A stretch of DNA of 64,000 bases, taken from an uncultured Collinsella sp. GTDB taxonomy: Bacteria; Actinomycetota; Coriobacteriia; Coriobacteriales; Coriobacteriaceae. The notes beneath the pieces were generated by a model that saw only the letters and a program-made list of their open reading frames with translations, ran no database searches and was not told where the DNA came from. This document shows positions 7,997 through 16,475 of the stretch, piece by piece. Both the position numbers and the translations under genes were made by a program. Positions within the stretch are counted from its first letter, which is position 1. Each line of letters starts with the position of its first letter. The stretch is from NCBI GenBank assembly GCA_900757185.1, contig CAAEMX010000060.1, positions 1 through 64,000 of the forward strand. The letters run 5' to 3'.

Positions 7997-10738
7997 ATGG
8001 ACAAGACCGCACAGGACAGCTTGGCAAAGAAGCCCGTCGACATGAGGGACAGGATTCTCGAGCATCTCGAGGCCCTCACCTCTGCCGTCTCGCTCGACGA
8101 CCTTGCCCGTCTGTCCACCTCCGACATCGCCGAGACGCTCATCATCTCCAGGAGCCTGGCGAGCCAGTACCTCAACGACCTTGTTCGCGCCGGCCTTGTG
8201 GTTAAGGTGGCGGGCAGGCCTGTCCGTTATTTTCATCGCCGCGCGTTCCAGAAGCGTTTTCAGGTAAAGCTCTCTACAAGCGAGTACGCCTCGCTCGCCG
8301 ACCTCATCCAGGCGACGGGAATCGCCGATCACCGCGACTTCGCGCGTGCCGTGGGCTTCGACCTGAGCCTCAGCTCCGTTGTCGAGCAGTGCAAGGCTGC
8401 GGTTCAGTACCCTCCGTTTGGCCTGCCCATCCTCTTGAGCGGCGGCGTGGGTGTCGGTAAGTCTTTCCTTTCTCGCCTTGTGTACGAGTACGGCAAGAAC
8501 CAGGGCTTGCTGTCCCGCGACTCCTCCTATGTGCGCATCGACTGTGCCGGGGTCCCGGACGCCGCCTCGTTCAACGGGCTTCTTGACGAGTCGATCGCGA
8601 AATCGCACGGGGGTGTGGTCTTTGTCAACGGCATCGAGACACTCTCTCCCTCTGCGATGGAGCACTGCCTTGCGACGGCTCTCGGGCTCGATGCCTCCCA
8701 GGATGCGCCGCGCGCTCGCCTCGTTCTTTCGACGACGCTTTCCGCCGATGACCTGAAGGTTTCCTCGGCCTACAGCAAAATGCCCATCTGTGCCCGCGTC
8801 CCCTCACTCAAGGAGCGGACCCCCGAGGAGCGCGAGGATCTCATCTTGAGCTTCCTACGCAGCGAGGGGTGCCGAATCGGTTCTGATGTGAAGATCAGCC
8901 GCGGCGCATACCGTTGCCTCGTGAACGCGGACTTTTCCGATAACATCGCCGGCTTGCGCGCCTGCGTGACGAACTGCTGCGCCAAAGCGTTCCTCAATCG
9001 CGAGGGCGACTACGTCGTCGTTCGCCCGTATCTTCTTCCCAGTGGGCTCCTCTCCTCCGCGCAGATCGATCAACAGCCCGACGATGGCGTTCTGATCGAC
9101 GCGTCTCTGGATGCCGCCGAGAGCACAGGGCCGGTCGAGCAGGCGCTCGATGCCCTGTGCTCCCTCGATGAGCGATTCTGCGCCGGGGAGCTTTCTGTCT
9201 CCGAGCTCGTCTCGCAAGCTGTCTCCGCTGCGCGCGGCGTTGAGGATCACTTGATCTTCGGCCGCGGCGTTACCTCCTCGAGGTCGCGCGCCTTCGAGCG
9301 CGTCGTGGGCGCGGTCCTTGCCGACGCAGGCTCTTCTTATGGCATCGAGCTTTCGAGGAAGGTCGCTTTTCTACTGGCCCAGGAGATTTGCCTGCAGTTG
9401 TGGCCGGGCATCGGCCTGGCTAAGCGAAAGTCTGCCTGTGCGGAGCAAATCTCCCATCTCCTCGGTGCCGTGACCTCCGAATTGCCGTTTGCCTCGAGTG
9501 TCTCCGATCAGGTCGCCGCAGACGTGGAAGGGGCGCTTGGAATCTCGCTCGATCACTTCACGAAGACGCTTCTGACGCTGTGCGTCGCATCGGAGTCTCG
9601 CGATGCGAAGGCCCTTCGGACGCTCTGCGTCATCTTGTCCCACGGCTACTCAACGGCGACGAGCATCGCCGACGCGGCGAACCGTATGCTCGGCATGCAT
9701 GTGTACGAGGCGGTCGACATGCCCTACGACCAGCAGCTGAAGGACATCGTCGGTCCGCTCCAGCGCCTCGTCGACCGCCATTCCTACTGCACCGGGGTCG
9801 TGTTCCTCGTCGACATGGGCTCCTTGGAGGAGGCCTATAAGGCCCTCGAAAACGTTACCGACTCCACTATCGGCGTGGTGAACAACGTCTCTACCGGTCT
9901 TGCGCTCGAGATCGGGGTTGGGCTGCTCGGCGGCAAGTCCATCGCCGAGGTTCTTGGCGACGCGACCGCCGCGTGCGTGACGCACTGCAAGGTGATCGAG
10001 CGCGTCAACCGTGAGGACGCCATCGTCTTCTGCTCCGAGTCTGGGGTCGACGCCGCGGAAAGGATACGCCAGCTCGTCTCGCAGAGCCTCCCGCGCACCA
10101 TAGGCGCGCGCCTGCTCACGAGGCCCTTCAAGCAGCTCGTCGCGAACGGGTCGAACGACGCCGTTTTCTCCGAGCACCGCGTCTGCGCCGTCATCGGCAC
10201 GGGAGACCCCGGGGTCGCCTCCGTTCCCTTCGTCGCCCTCGAGGACATCATGTCGACGGCGTCCGCCTCTAAGGTTGATGCCGTGTTCGGCAGGTGGCTT
10301 GACGCTTCCGAGCTCTCTTCTTTCCACGAGAAGTTGCTCTCGAACATGACGCTGCAGAACGTCATCCGCTCCATCACCATCCTCGACCCGGAGCGGCTAT
10401 TCCACGAGATCGAGAGCGCCGTGCACGAGCTTCAGCGCAGGACAGGCGAGAAGATCGGCAGCAACGCCATCATTGGGCTCTACGTCCACCTCTGCTGTCT
10501 CGTCGAGCGCCTTGTTACCAGAAACCCCATTGAGACCTACGTTGGCCAGGACCGCTTCGAGGAGGAACGCGCCGATTTCATCGAGTCCTTCAGGCAGAGC
10601 TTCTCGAGTATCTCGACGCGCTATCGCGTAGAGGTTCCCGTAAGCGAGATCGCATATGTCTTCGACTACATAAGCGTGAGCGCCGCCCCGGCGCGAGAAG
10701 AGCGCCTCGGCTCCTCGGACCTCCTGCTCGACGAGTGA
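7997..10738 (+). CDS. LevR/DagR-like PTS-regulated transcriptional activator
   Basis: The 913-aa protein has the LevR layout: N-terminal winged helix (about 1-90), AAA+ ATPase (about 120-335, Walker A GGVGVGKS at 149-156), a first PRD-like region (about 375-500), a mannose-type EIIA domain (about 541-670, His549 in ILSHG), an EIIB-like segment (about 675-770) and a C-terminal PRD (about 785-895, His831 in LYVHLCC). It should switch the downstream PTS operon on or off according to phosphorylation by HPr and EIIB. The GAFTGA loop used to contact sigma-54 is not visible, and no -24/-12 promoter was found downstream, so it may work with the housekeeping sigma factor. The PTS genes follow 123 nt downstream. 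Confidence 0.85.
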   Translation: MDKTAQDSLAKKPVDMRDRILEHLEALTSAVSLDDLARLSTSDIAETLIISRSLASQYLNDLVRAGLVVKVAGRPVRYFHRRAFQKRFQVKLSTSEYASLADLIQATGIADHRDFARAVGFDLSLSSVVEQCKAAVQYPPFGLPILLSGGVGVGKSFLSRLVYEYGKNQGLLSRDSSYVRIDCAGVPDAASFNGLLDESIAKSHGGVVFVNGIETLSPSAMEHCLATALGLDASQDAPRARLVLSTTLSADDLKVSSAYSKMPICARVPSLKERTPEEREDLILSFLRSEGCRIGSDVKISRGAYRCLVNADFSDNIAGLRACVTNCCAKAFLNREGDYVVVRPYLLPSGLLSSAQIDQQPDDGVLIDASLDAAESTGPVEQALDALCSLDERFCAGELSVSELVSQAVSAARGVEDHLIFGRGVTSSRSRAFERVVGAVLADAGSSYGIELSRKVAFLLAQEICLQLWPGIGLAKRKSACAEQISHLLGAVTSELPFASSVSDQVAADVEGALGISLDHFTKTLLTLCVASESRDAKALRTLCVILSHGYSTATSIADAANRMLGMHVYEAVDMPYDQQLKDIVGPLQRLVDRHSYCTGVVFLVDMGSLEEAYKALENVTDSTIGVVNNVSTGLALEIGVGLLGGKSIAEVLGDATAACVTHCKVIERVNREDAIVFCSESGVDAAERIRQLVSQSLPRTIGARLLTRPFKQLVANGSNDAVFSEHRVCAVIGTGDPGVASVPFVALEDIMSTASASKVDAVFGRWLDASELSSFHEKLLSNMTLQNVIRSITILDPERLFHEIESAVHELQRRTGEKIGSNAIIGLYVHLCCLVERLVTRNPIETYVGQDRFEEERADFIESFRQSFSSISTRYRVEVPVSEIAYVFDYISVSAAPAREERLGSSDLLLDE

Positions 10739-10861
10739 CCTTCCCCGCGCCGCCGCGAGCTGACCGCGCGTCCTCAATAATCCGATAACCCCTTGCCCGG
10801 CGCGAATCCGGATAGCGCCGAGGCAGTACCGAACGTAAAACTTCATTTGATAGGAGCAAAC
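10739..10861 (+). promoter_or_regulatory. Promoter region of the PTS-GH172 operon
   Basis: The gap between regulator and PTS genes. No TGGCAC-N5-TTGC sigma-54 box is seen. A TAGGAG ribosome binding site precedes the ATG at 10862. The start was set there because upstream in-frame codons give residues unlike IIB proteins. Confidence 0.4.
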
Positions 10862-11335
10862 ATGAGTGTTGTTATGGCACGAATCGACAATCGCCTGCTT
10901 CACGGCATCATCGTGACGCAGTGGGCCCCGGTGTCGGGCGCGACCCGAGTCATGGTCATCGACGACAAGGTCGCCGGCGACGAGGTCCTGAAGTCCACCA
11001 TGAGGATGGCGCGCCCCGCGGGCATGGCCGTCTCGATCATCTCCGAGCAGACCGCGCTCAAGAACTTCGCGGCGGGCAAGTACGACCGCGAGAAGGTCTT
11101 TGTCATCGCCAAGGAGCCCGAGACGATCCTTCACCTGGTCGAGTCGGGCATCGAGCTCCCGTCGCTGATCGTCGGCGGCTCTCTTGTCAAGGAGGGCGGC
11201 GTCCAGCTCACCCAGCGCGCCTATGCCTCCGCCGAGAACGTCCAGAGCTACAAGGCGCTCATCGCCCGCGGCGTCAAGGTGACGGCACAGTTCGTGCCCG
11301 CCGACAAGCCCGTCTCCGTCGCCGACCTCATCTAA
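10862..11335 (+). CDS. PTS mannose-family transporter subunit IIB
   Basis: The cytoplasmic phosphocarrier of a mannose/fructose/sorbose-class PTS accepts phosphate from IIA and passes it to the incoming sugar. The 157-aa protein shows the family motif ARIDNRLLHGIIVTQW with the phosphorylated His14. It is followed at 9 nt by IIC. The sugar cannot be read from IIB alone; the GH172 glycosidase and fructokinase-like kinase downstream suggest a fructose-containing compound. Confidence 0.93.
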   Translation: MSVVMARIDNRLLHGIIVTQWAPVSGATRVMVIDDKVAGDEVLKSTMRMARPAGMAVSIISEQTALKNFAAGKYDREKVFVIAKEPETILHLVESGIELPSLIVGGSLVKEGGVQLTQRAYASAENVQSYKALIARGVKVTAQFVPADKPVSVADLI

Positions 11336-11344
11336 GGAGGGATC

Positions 11345-12130
11345 ATGGTCAACTTCACTATCCTGCAGGTCGTCCTTTTGACCCTGCTGGCCTTCATCAA
11401 GCACGTGGACTACTACGGCATCCCGATGATCTTCGTCAACTATGCCGTCTTCTGGGGCCTTATCACCGGTGTCGTCATGGGCGACTGGCAGACCGGCCTC
11501 GTCATCGGCGGCACCATCCAGCTCATGCAGCTCGGCGTCGCGGGCTTCGGCGGCTCGTCGATTCCCGACTACGGCACGATGGCCATCATCGCCACAGCCT
11601 ACGGCGTGACCCTGGGCGCGGACACGGGCCTCGCCATCGGCCTGCCGGTCGGCATGCTCGGCATCCAGCTCGACGTCATCGTCAAGATCCTCAACGGCTT
11701 CGTCGTCGAGAAGTCCCAGAAGTTCTGCGACGAGGGCAAGTTCAAGCAGATGAACGCCATCCTGTGGGTCTGCCCCGTGCTCTTCGGCCTGTGCGCCGCC
11801 CTGCCCGTCTTTGTCTCCGTGACCCTCGGCCAGCCCGCCGTCAACTGGCTCCTCGAGGTTATGCCCCAGTGGTTCCTTTCCGGCCTCACCCTCGCCGGCA
11901 AGATGCTCCCGGCCGTCGGAATCGCGATGCTGCTGCGTTACATGCCCACCGGCAAGTACTTCCAGTACCTGCTCGCCGGCTTCTTCCTCTCGGCCCTCCT
12001 GAACGTGCCCATCATCGGCGCCGCCATCGTCGGCTTTGCCCTCGCGATCGCGTTCTACCAGCGCGCCGAGAGGGACACCGAGCTCGCCGCCCACGCTTCC
12101 GCAGACGCCTTCATCGGAGAGGATGAGTAA
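11345..12130 (+). CDS. PTS mannose-family transporter subunit IIC
   Basis: This is an integral membrane subunit forming the translocation channel with IID. The 261-aa protein has several hydrophobic segments and the typical IGGTIQLMQLGVAGFGGSSIPD region near residue 60, plus a short acidic C-terminus. It ends 2 nt before the IID start, so IIC and IID are surely cotranscribed. Confidence 0.93.
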   Translation: MVNFTILQVVLLTLLAFIKHVDYYGIPMIFVNYAVFWGLITGVVMGDWQTGLVIGGTIQLMQLGVAGFGGSSIPDYGTMAIIATAYGVTLGADTGLAIGLPVGMLGIQLDVIVKILNGFVVEKSQKFCDEGKFKQMNAILWVCPVLFGLCAALPVFVSVTLGQPAVNWLLEVMPQWFLSGLTLAGKMLPAVGIAMLLRYMPTGKYFQYLLAGFFLSALLNVPIIGAAIVGFALAIAFYQRAERDTELAAHASADAFIGEDE

Positions 12131-12132
12131 CC

Positions 12133-12966
12133 ATGGAAAACGAGAACATCACCGCCGTCGCCAAGGGCAAGCCCTCCGGCTACAAGGTCACCAAGAAGGA
12201 CCTGCGCAACGCGAACTGGCGCTGGCTCATGAGCGTGTGCACCTTCAACTACCAGACCCAGCAGGGCGCCTCAGTCGCCTACGCCCTCTCGCCGGTCCTG
12301 AGGAAGATCTACACGAACGACGAGGACTATAAGCAAGCGCTCAACAACCACTTCCGCTACTACAACACCCAGCCTTGGCTCGCCGCCATCATCCTTGGCG
12401 CCTGCGTGGCCATGGAGGAGCGCGACGGCCTAGCGGCGGCGGACGCCGTCCAAGACCTGAAGATCGGCACCATGGGACCGCTCGCCGGCGTCGGCGACTC
12501 CCTGCTCATGACCATGATCCCGACCATCATGGGCTCCATCGCCGCCTACATGGCCATCGAGGGCAACCCCGTGGGAGCCGGCATCTGGTTCGCGCTCATC
12601 CTGGCCATCTTCTGGGTCCGCATGCACGCCCTCGAGTTCGGCTACAAGCAGGGCGTGAAGCTCGTCACCGACTTCAGCGAGAAGCTTCCCAACCTCACTG
12701 CCGCTGCCTCCGTGCTCGGCCTCACCGTGGTCGGCTGCCTCATCGCCTCGGTCATCGGCGTCACCTGCCCGATTAGCTTCAGCTTCGGCGACGTCGCGAT
12801 GGAGATCCAGCCGCTGCTCGACAAGATCCTGCCTGCCATGATCCCCGCCGCCATCACGGGAAGCGCGTATTACCTTCTTACCAAGAAGAACGCGAGCATG
12901 ACGGCCCTCATCCTCGTGGTGATTGTCCTCGCGATGGTCGCCTCCGCCGCCGGCATCCTCGCTTAG
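12133..12966 (+). CDS. PTS mannose-family transporter subunit IID
   Basis: IID is the second membrane component. The 277-aa protein has the family N-terminus with KKDLRNANWRWL, the QTQQGASVAYALSP segment, the cytoplasmic VQDLKIGTMGPLAGVGDSL loop and hydrophobic C-terminal helices. Its place between IIC and IIA matches other mannose-class operons. Confidence 0.93.
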   Translation: MENENITAVAKGKPSGYKVTKKDLRNANWRWLMSVCTFNYQTQQGASVAYALSPVLRKIYTNDEDYKQALNNHFRYYNTQPWLAAIILGACVAMEERDGLAAADAVQDLKIGTMGPLAGVGDSLLMTMIPTIMGSIAAYMAIEGNPVGAGIWFALILAIFWVRMHALEFGYKQGVKLVTDFSEKLPNLTAAASVLGLTVVGCLIASVIGVTCPISFSFGDVAMEIQPLLDKILPAMIPAAITGSAYYLLTKKNASMTALILVVIVLAMVASAAGILA

Positions 12967-12992
12967 CTTCGACCCAAGAGATTGGTGAATCA

Positions 12993-13391
12993 ATGAGAAA
13001 GATAGTTGTGGCGAGCCACTCCCTTCTCGCCCAGGGCTTCAAGGACACCCTCGAGTTCCTTACGGGTAAGGGCGACGCCGTCAACGCCGTGTGCGCCTAC
13101 GTGAACGACAACGGCGAGGGGCTCGACGCGGCGGTCGAGGCGGCTCTTTCGGGCACTGACGAGGTCGTCGTCCTTACCGACGCGTTCGGCGGCAGCGTGA
13201 ACCAGCGCTTCTCCCGCTTCGCCTCCGACCGGATCCACGTGATCGCGGGTGTCAACCTCCCGCTCGCCATGACGGTCGCGCTCGCGCGCCCCGACGAGAA
13301 GCTCGACTTCGATGCCCTCGTCAACGAGGCGCGCCAGCAGATCATCTACGTGAACGGTGTCAGTTCTGCCGAGTGCGACGACGACGAATAG
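12993..13391 (+). CDS. PTS mannose-family transporter subunit IIA
   Basis: IIA takes phosphate from HPr and passes it to IIB. The 132-aa protein starts MRKIVVASHSLLAQG with the active His9, and has the DAFGGSVNQRF and IAGVNLPLAMTVAL elements of EIIA-Man. It is a separate polypeptide here. The glycosidase gene follows after 12 nt with a GAGGAGG site. Confidence 0.92.
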   Translation: MRKIVVASHSLLAQGFKDTLEFLTGKGDAVNAVCAYVNDNGEGLDAAVEAALSGTDEVVVLTDAFGGSVNQRFSRFASDRIHVIAGVNLPLAMTVALARPDEKLDFDALVNEARQQIIYVNGVSSAECDDDE

Positions 13392-13403
13392 AGGAGGTCG
13401 ACG

Positions 13404-14528
13404 ATGAGAGAGTTCCTTAAGGACGTGTGGATGCACGGCGGTGAGGAAAGCCGCGCCATCACCCCCGAGAACATCACGGGCGAGAAGGGCCGCGCCGCCA
13501 TGTCGGCCAGCCACCTCGGCGTCGGCCGCAAGGGCTCGTGCTGCGTGCCCCTTGAGTCCGGCGAGACCATCACGCTCGCGGACATCGAGGGCCCCGGCAT
13601 CATCCGCCACATCTGGATGACCGTCCCCGACAAGACCGCCGCCGGCAGCTTCGTCATGCGCGACCTCGTGCTGCGCTTCTACTGGGACGACGAGGAGACC
13701 CCCTCGGTCGAGTGCCCTGTCGGCGACTTCTTCTGTAACGGCTTCGGTGAGCGCGCCATTGTCAACTCAATGCCCATCTGCGTGAACCCGACGGGCGGCA
13801 TGAACTGCTACTTCGAGATGCCCTTCAGGAAGCACGCCAAGGTCACGCTTACGAGCGAGCACCCCGGGTTCATTAAGTACATCTTCTACACGTTCAACTA
13901 CGCGCTCACCGACGTGCCGGACGACGCCATGTACTTCCACGCTCGCTTTAACCGCGAGCGCAGCACCCGCAGGGGCGTCGACTACACCGTGCTCGACGGC
14001 GTGCGCGGCAAGGGCTACTACGTCGGCACCTACATGGCCCTGTGCGCCCTGGAGCGCTATTGGTGGGGCGAGGGCGAGATGAAGTTCTTCCTCGACGGCG
14101 ACGAGGAGTTCCCCACGGTCACCTCGACGGGAGCCGAGGACTACTTCGGCGGTGCCTGGGCCTTTCTCGACAGGCCGCCCCACGCGCTGCCCGAGGCGCA
14201 GTGCTTCAACACGCTGTTCGCCGGCTACCCGTACCGCTCGACGCGCGACGCCACGCGCGACCGCTTCAGCGCGGGCAAGCCGAACCCGAATCCGATGCTC
14301 GCGACTAACGACGACGCGCTGCCCAGGCACGGCCTCTACAGGTGGCACCTTCCCGACCCGATCTCGTTCAAGGAGGACCTGCGCGTGACGTTCCAGGACC
14401 TCGGCAACGACGACATCAAGCTCTACGAGCGCGAGGACGACATCTCCACCGTCGCCTACTGGTACCAAAGCGAGCCGCACGCCGTGCTCGCCCCGTTTGC
14501 CGCAAGGCAGGACCGCGTGCCCAGGTAG
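13404..14528 (+). CDS. GH172 (DUF2961) glycoside hydrolase, probable alpha-fructofuranosidase type
   Basis: The 374-aa protein matches DUF2961/GH172, the family of alpha-D-fructofuranosidase/difructose dianhydride synthase and some arabinofuranose-active enzymes. Visible family parts are GPGIIRHIWMT near residue 63, a GEGEMKFFLDGD segment (222-233) and TSTGAEDYFGGAW (240-252); the Glu residues in the last two are likely catalytic, by analogy. There is no signal peptide, so it acts inside the cell, presumably on a PTS-phosphorylated or imported disaccharide. It lies between PTS IIA and a ROK fructokinase-like gene. An arabinofuranoside substrate is an alternative. Confidence 0.85.
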   Translation: MREFLKDVWMHGGEESRAITPENITGEKGRAAMSASHLGVGRKGSCCVPLESGETITLADIEGPGIIRHIWMTVPDKTAAGSFVMRDLVLRFYWDDEETPSVECPVGDFFCNGFGERAIVNSMPICVNPTGGMNCYFEMPFRKHAKVTLTSEHPGFIKYIFYTFNYALTDVPDDAMYFHARFNRERSTRRGVDYTVLDGVRGKGYYVGTYMALCALERYWWGEGEMKFFLDGDEEFPTVTSTGAEDYFGGAWAFLDRPPHALPEAQCFNTLFAGYPYRSTRDATRDRFSAGKPNPNPMLATNDDALPRHGLYRWHLPDPISFKEDLRVTFQDLGNDDIKLYEREDDISTVAYWYQSEPHAVLAPFAARQDRVPR

Positions 14529-14555
14529 GGTCGCCTCGAAACAAGCCAACGTTAT

Positions 14556-14594
14556 GGGCGCCCGCGGTTGACCATGACTGCGGGCGTCCCTTTG
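14556..14594 (+). terminator. Possible attenuating hairpin between GH172 and ROK genes
   Basis: GGGCGCCCGC pairs with GCGGGCGTCCC and is followed only by TTTG. It is a partial terminator or mRNA-stabilising hairpin inside the sugar operon. Confidence 0.5.
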
Positions 14595-14607
14595 TAAGGA
14601 GGATCAC

Positions 14608-15492
14608 ATGAGCGAAAAGCAAATGAGGCTCGGCGCCCTCGAAGCCGGCGGGACCAAGATGGTCTGTGCCGTGGTGTCCGGCGACGGCGAGGTCCTCGAC
14701 CGTATGGAGACCCCGACGCTTACGCCCGCCGAGACCGTCCCGCAGATGATCGAGTGGTTCACCGCCCGCGATGTGGACGCGTTGGGCATCGGCGCCTTCG
14801 GCCCGACCTGCGTCGACCCCAACGACGAGCGCTACGGCTCCATCCTCCAGACGCCCAAGCTCGCGTGGCGAGGCCATGGTCTTCGCGCCGCGTTCGCCGA
14901 CGCCCTCGGGATTCCGGTGGCCTACGACACGGACGTGAACGTTGCCTGCCTCGGCGAAGTGGTCTTCGGCTGCTGCAAGGGGCTCGAGGACGCCGTCTAC
15001 GTGACCATCGGCACCGGCGTGGGCGCGGGCGTCATGTGCGCGGGCAGACTCCTTCACGGCATGCTGCACCCCGAGGCCGGTCACATGCTGGTAAGGACCC
15101 GTCCCACCGAGGAGGGACGCTGCGTCTGCCCGAGCCACGCGAGCTGTCTCGAGGGGCTCGCCTCCGGCCCCGCCATCGCCGCGCGCTGGGGAAAGCCCGC
15201 GGCCGAGCTCGCGGACAACGATGAGGTGTGGGCGCTCGAGGGGGATTATCTGGGGCAGATGTGCGCGAACCTCGTGCTCATGTACTCGCCTCGCCGCATC
15301 GTCCTCGGCGGCGGCGTGATGCACCAGGAGCAGCTCTACGGCATCGTCCGCAAGAAGACCCTCGAATATCTGGGTGGCTACATCCAGACCGCCGAGCTTA
15401 AGGACATGGAGAGCTACATCTGCGCCCCGGGCTGCGGCGGCGACCAAGGAATCCTCGGCGCGGCCGAGCTGGCAAGAAGGGCGCTCGCGTAA
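14608..15492 (+). CDS. ROK-family sugar kinase, fructokinase-like
   Basis: The 294-aa ROK kinase has the N-terminal phosphate loop ALEAGGTKMVCAV (10-22), GIGAFGPTCVD, the GTGVGAGVMCAGRLL strand and the zinc site region HPEAGHM plus GRCVCPSHASCLEG. The EAGGTK start and GAFGP motif are those of bacterial ROK fructokinases (YdhR/GmuE type). It should phosphorylate the free hexose released by the GH172 enzyme. AAGGAGG precedes its ATG, and a strong terminator follows. Confidence 0.87.
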   Translation: MSEKQMRLGALEAGGTKMVCAVVSGDGEVLDRMETPTLTPAETVPQMIEWFTARDVDALGIGAFGPTCVDPNDERYGSILQTPKLAWRGHGLRAAFADALGIPVAYDTDVNVACLGEVVFGCCKGLEDAVYVTIGTGVGAGVMCAGRLLHGMLHPEAGHMLVRTRPTEEGRCVCPSHASCLEGLASGPAIAARWGKPAAELADNDEVWALEGDYLGQMCANLVLMYSPRRIVLGGGVMHQEQLYGIVRKKTLEYLGGYIQTAELKDMESYICAPGCGGDQGILGAAELARRALA

Positions 15493-15524
15493 CTTGCGCT
15501 CTCTCCGCCATACAACGCGTTAAG

Positions 15525-15575
15525 AAAAGACGAGCGCTTCTTGCCAATTGAGCGGCAAGAAGTGCTCGTCTTTTG
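15525..15575 (+). terminator. Terminator after the sugar operon
   Basis: A 21-bp stem with one mismatch (from AAAAGACGAGCGCTTC to the mirrored half ending CTCGTCTTTT) has an 8-nt loop and works on both strands. It ends the PTS-GH172-ROK operon. Confidence 0.9.
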
Positions 15576-15608
15576 CATTTGTTTTTGGGGCAGGACGCCC
15601 CGCCTCCG

Positions 15609-15851
15609 CTAGAGTCCCTGGACCGCCACACCCACGAGGTTTGGACCGGTGTGGACAAGAAGCGCGGGGCTGATGTCGGAGCGGACGACCTCCACCGCGT
15701 TGGCCACGCACTCGCACAGGGCCTGCTCCATGCGGTCGTAGAGGTCGGCGTGGGCCGAGGTGCGGCTCGCGGCAAAGCGCACCTTGGGGTGCTTCTCGAC
15801 GATGGCGGCGATGAGCTTGACCTCGGTGCGATGCGGTACTTGCACAGCCAT
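15609..15851 (-). pseudogene. DegV-like C-terminal fragment fused to IS200 debris
   Basis: The minus-strand 80-aa reading frame ends DISPALLVHTGPNLVGVAVQ, resembling the C-terminus of DegV-family fatty-acid-binding proteins (which end around HTGPG). The N-terminal domain is missing. Its first codons lie inside the IS200 transposase remnant, read in another frame, so the start is accidental. Likely a broken gene; the DegV assignment rests on one short motif. Confidence 0.4.
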
Positions 15852-15943
15852 TTCGTGTACGCGAGGCTGTTGGCTTTCTGGGCCACAGCAATCACCTTCC
15901 CCCTAGTATGATGACCTGAACAATCCTCATGCTAGGGGGAAGG
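15820..15943 (-). mobile_element. IS200/IS605-type end with TnpA start remnant
   Basis: A minus-strand frame from 15895 begins MIAVAQKANSLAYTKWLCKY, matching the first 20 or so residues of IS200-type TnpA, then loses similarity at about 15830. Just outside is an imperfect stem-loop (15895-15910 with 15928-15943, CCCCCTAG/CTAGGGGG) like the terminal hairpin of these elements. Only the 5' end of the element survives. Confidence 0.7.
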
Positions 15944-16475
15944 TTTTTGTCGCGTAGCGGAAATTGGCCTCCACCCGCTGAGCGGGTGGCTTTCTATGCC
16001 GCGCGTGCCGCGCGGCACGGACTAAAGTCCATGAATAAAAACGAGGAAGGCCACGTCCGGCCTCCCTCGCAAAGGGTCTCTGATTACTCCCACTCATTGG
16101 GGACAGACTTAAATGAGTGCTCTTGAAATGCCGGCGCCTGGGGACGTTCTTTTTCTGTCTGCAGTTTGGAACGTTCCTTTTCTGTCGGCAGTTTGGGACG
16201 GTCCTTAGAGCTGCAGCGCGCCATGAGCGAAGGCGAAGCGGATCATCCTGTCTTTTGAGTTCTAAGCATAAGCCCCTGTCTCTGAGCAATGACCGGTTCG
16301 CATTTGTGCGTATTTGCGTGCGTGGGATTGCGTGAATATGCGTATAGATGCGCCGTTTACGGGACAAAAATGACCGTTTAGCGGTGAGATACGCAAAATC
16401 GCGCACAGACGCGCGTGTTTGTGCGAATATAGAGCTATCCGAAATGCAAGACGTTCTATGACACAGGAGGCACAT
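15944..16475. promoter_or_regulatory. Hairpin- and repeat-rich region upstream of the oxidoreductase
   Basis: Small hairpins lie at 15971-15989 (CCACCCGC/GCGGGTGG) and 15999-16017 (GCCGCGCG/CGCGCGGC pattern), and an inverted CACTCAT/ATGAGTG pair at 16091-16119. A short tandem repeat is listed separately. From 16295 to 16440 the half-site TGCGTAT and close variants recur many times, and TGTGCGAATATAG lies just before the gene. These could be operator sites for the DeoR regulator; no classic -35/-10 pair is clear. Confidence 0.4.
16141..16215. repeat. 27-bp tandem repeat, three copies
   Basis: Copies start at 16141, 16168 and 16195 (exact 27-bp spacing). They share GGGACGTTCNTTTTCTGTC-like sequence and a GCAGTTT end; the third is truncated. 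Each contains the GGACGTTC/GGAACGTTCC palindromic patch. Confidence 0.7.

Noticed and set aside
10739..10861. Sigma-54 promoter before the PTS operon
   Set aside because: No TGGCAC-N5-TTGC match found despite the LevR-type regulator.
10397..12094. 565-aa minus-strand ORF across the PTS genes
   Set aside because: Asp/Gly/Arg-rich translation with no domain; antisense to clear IIB and IIC genes.
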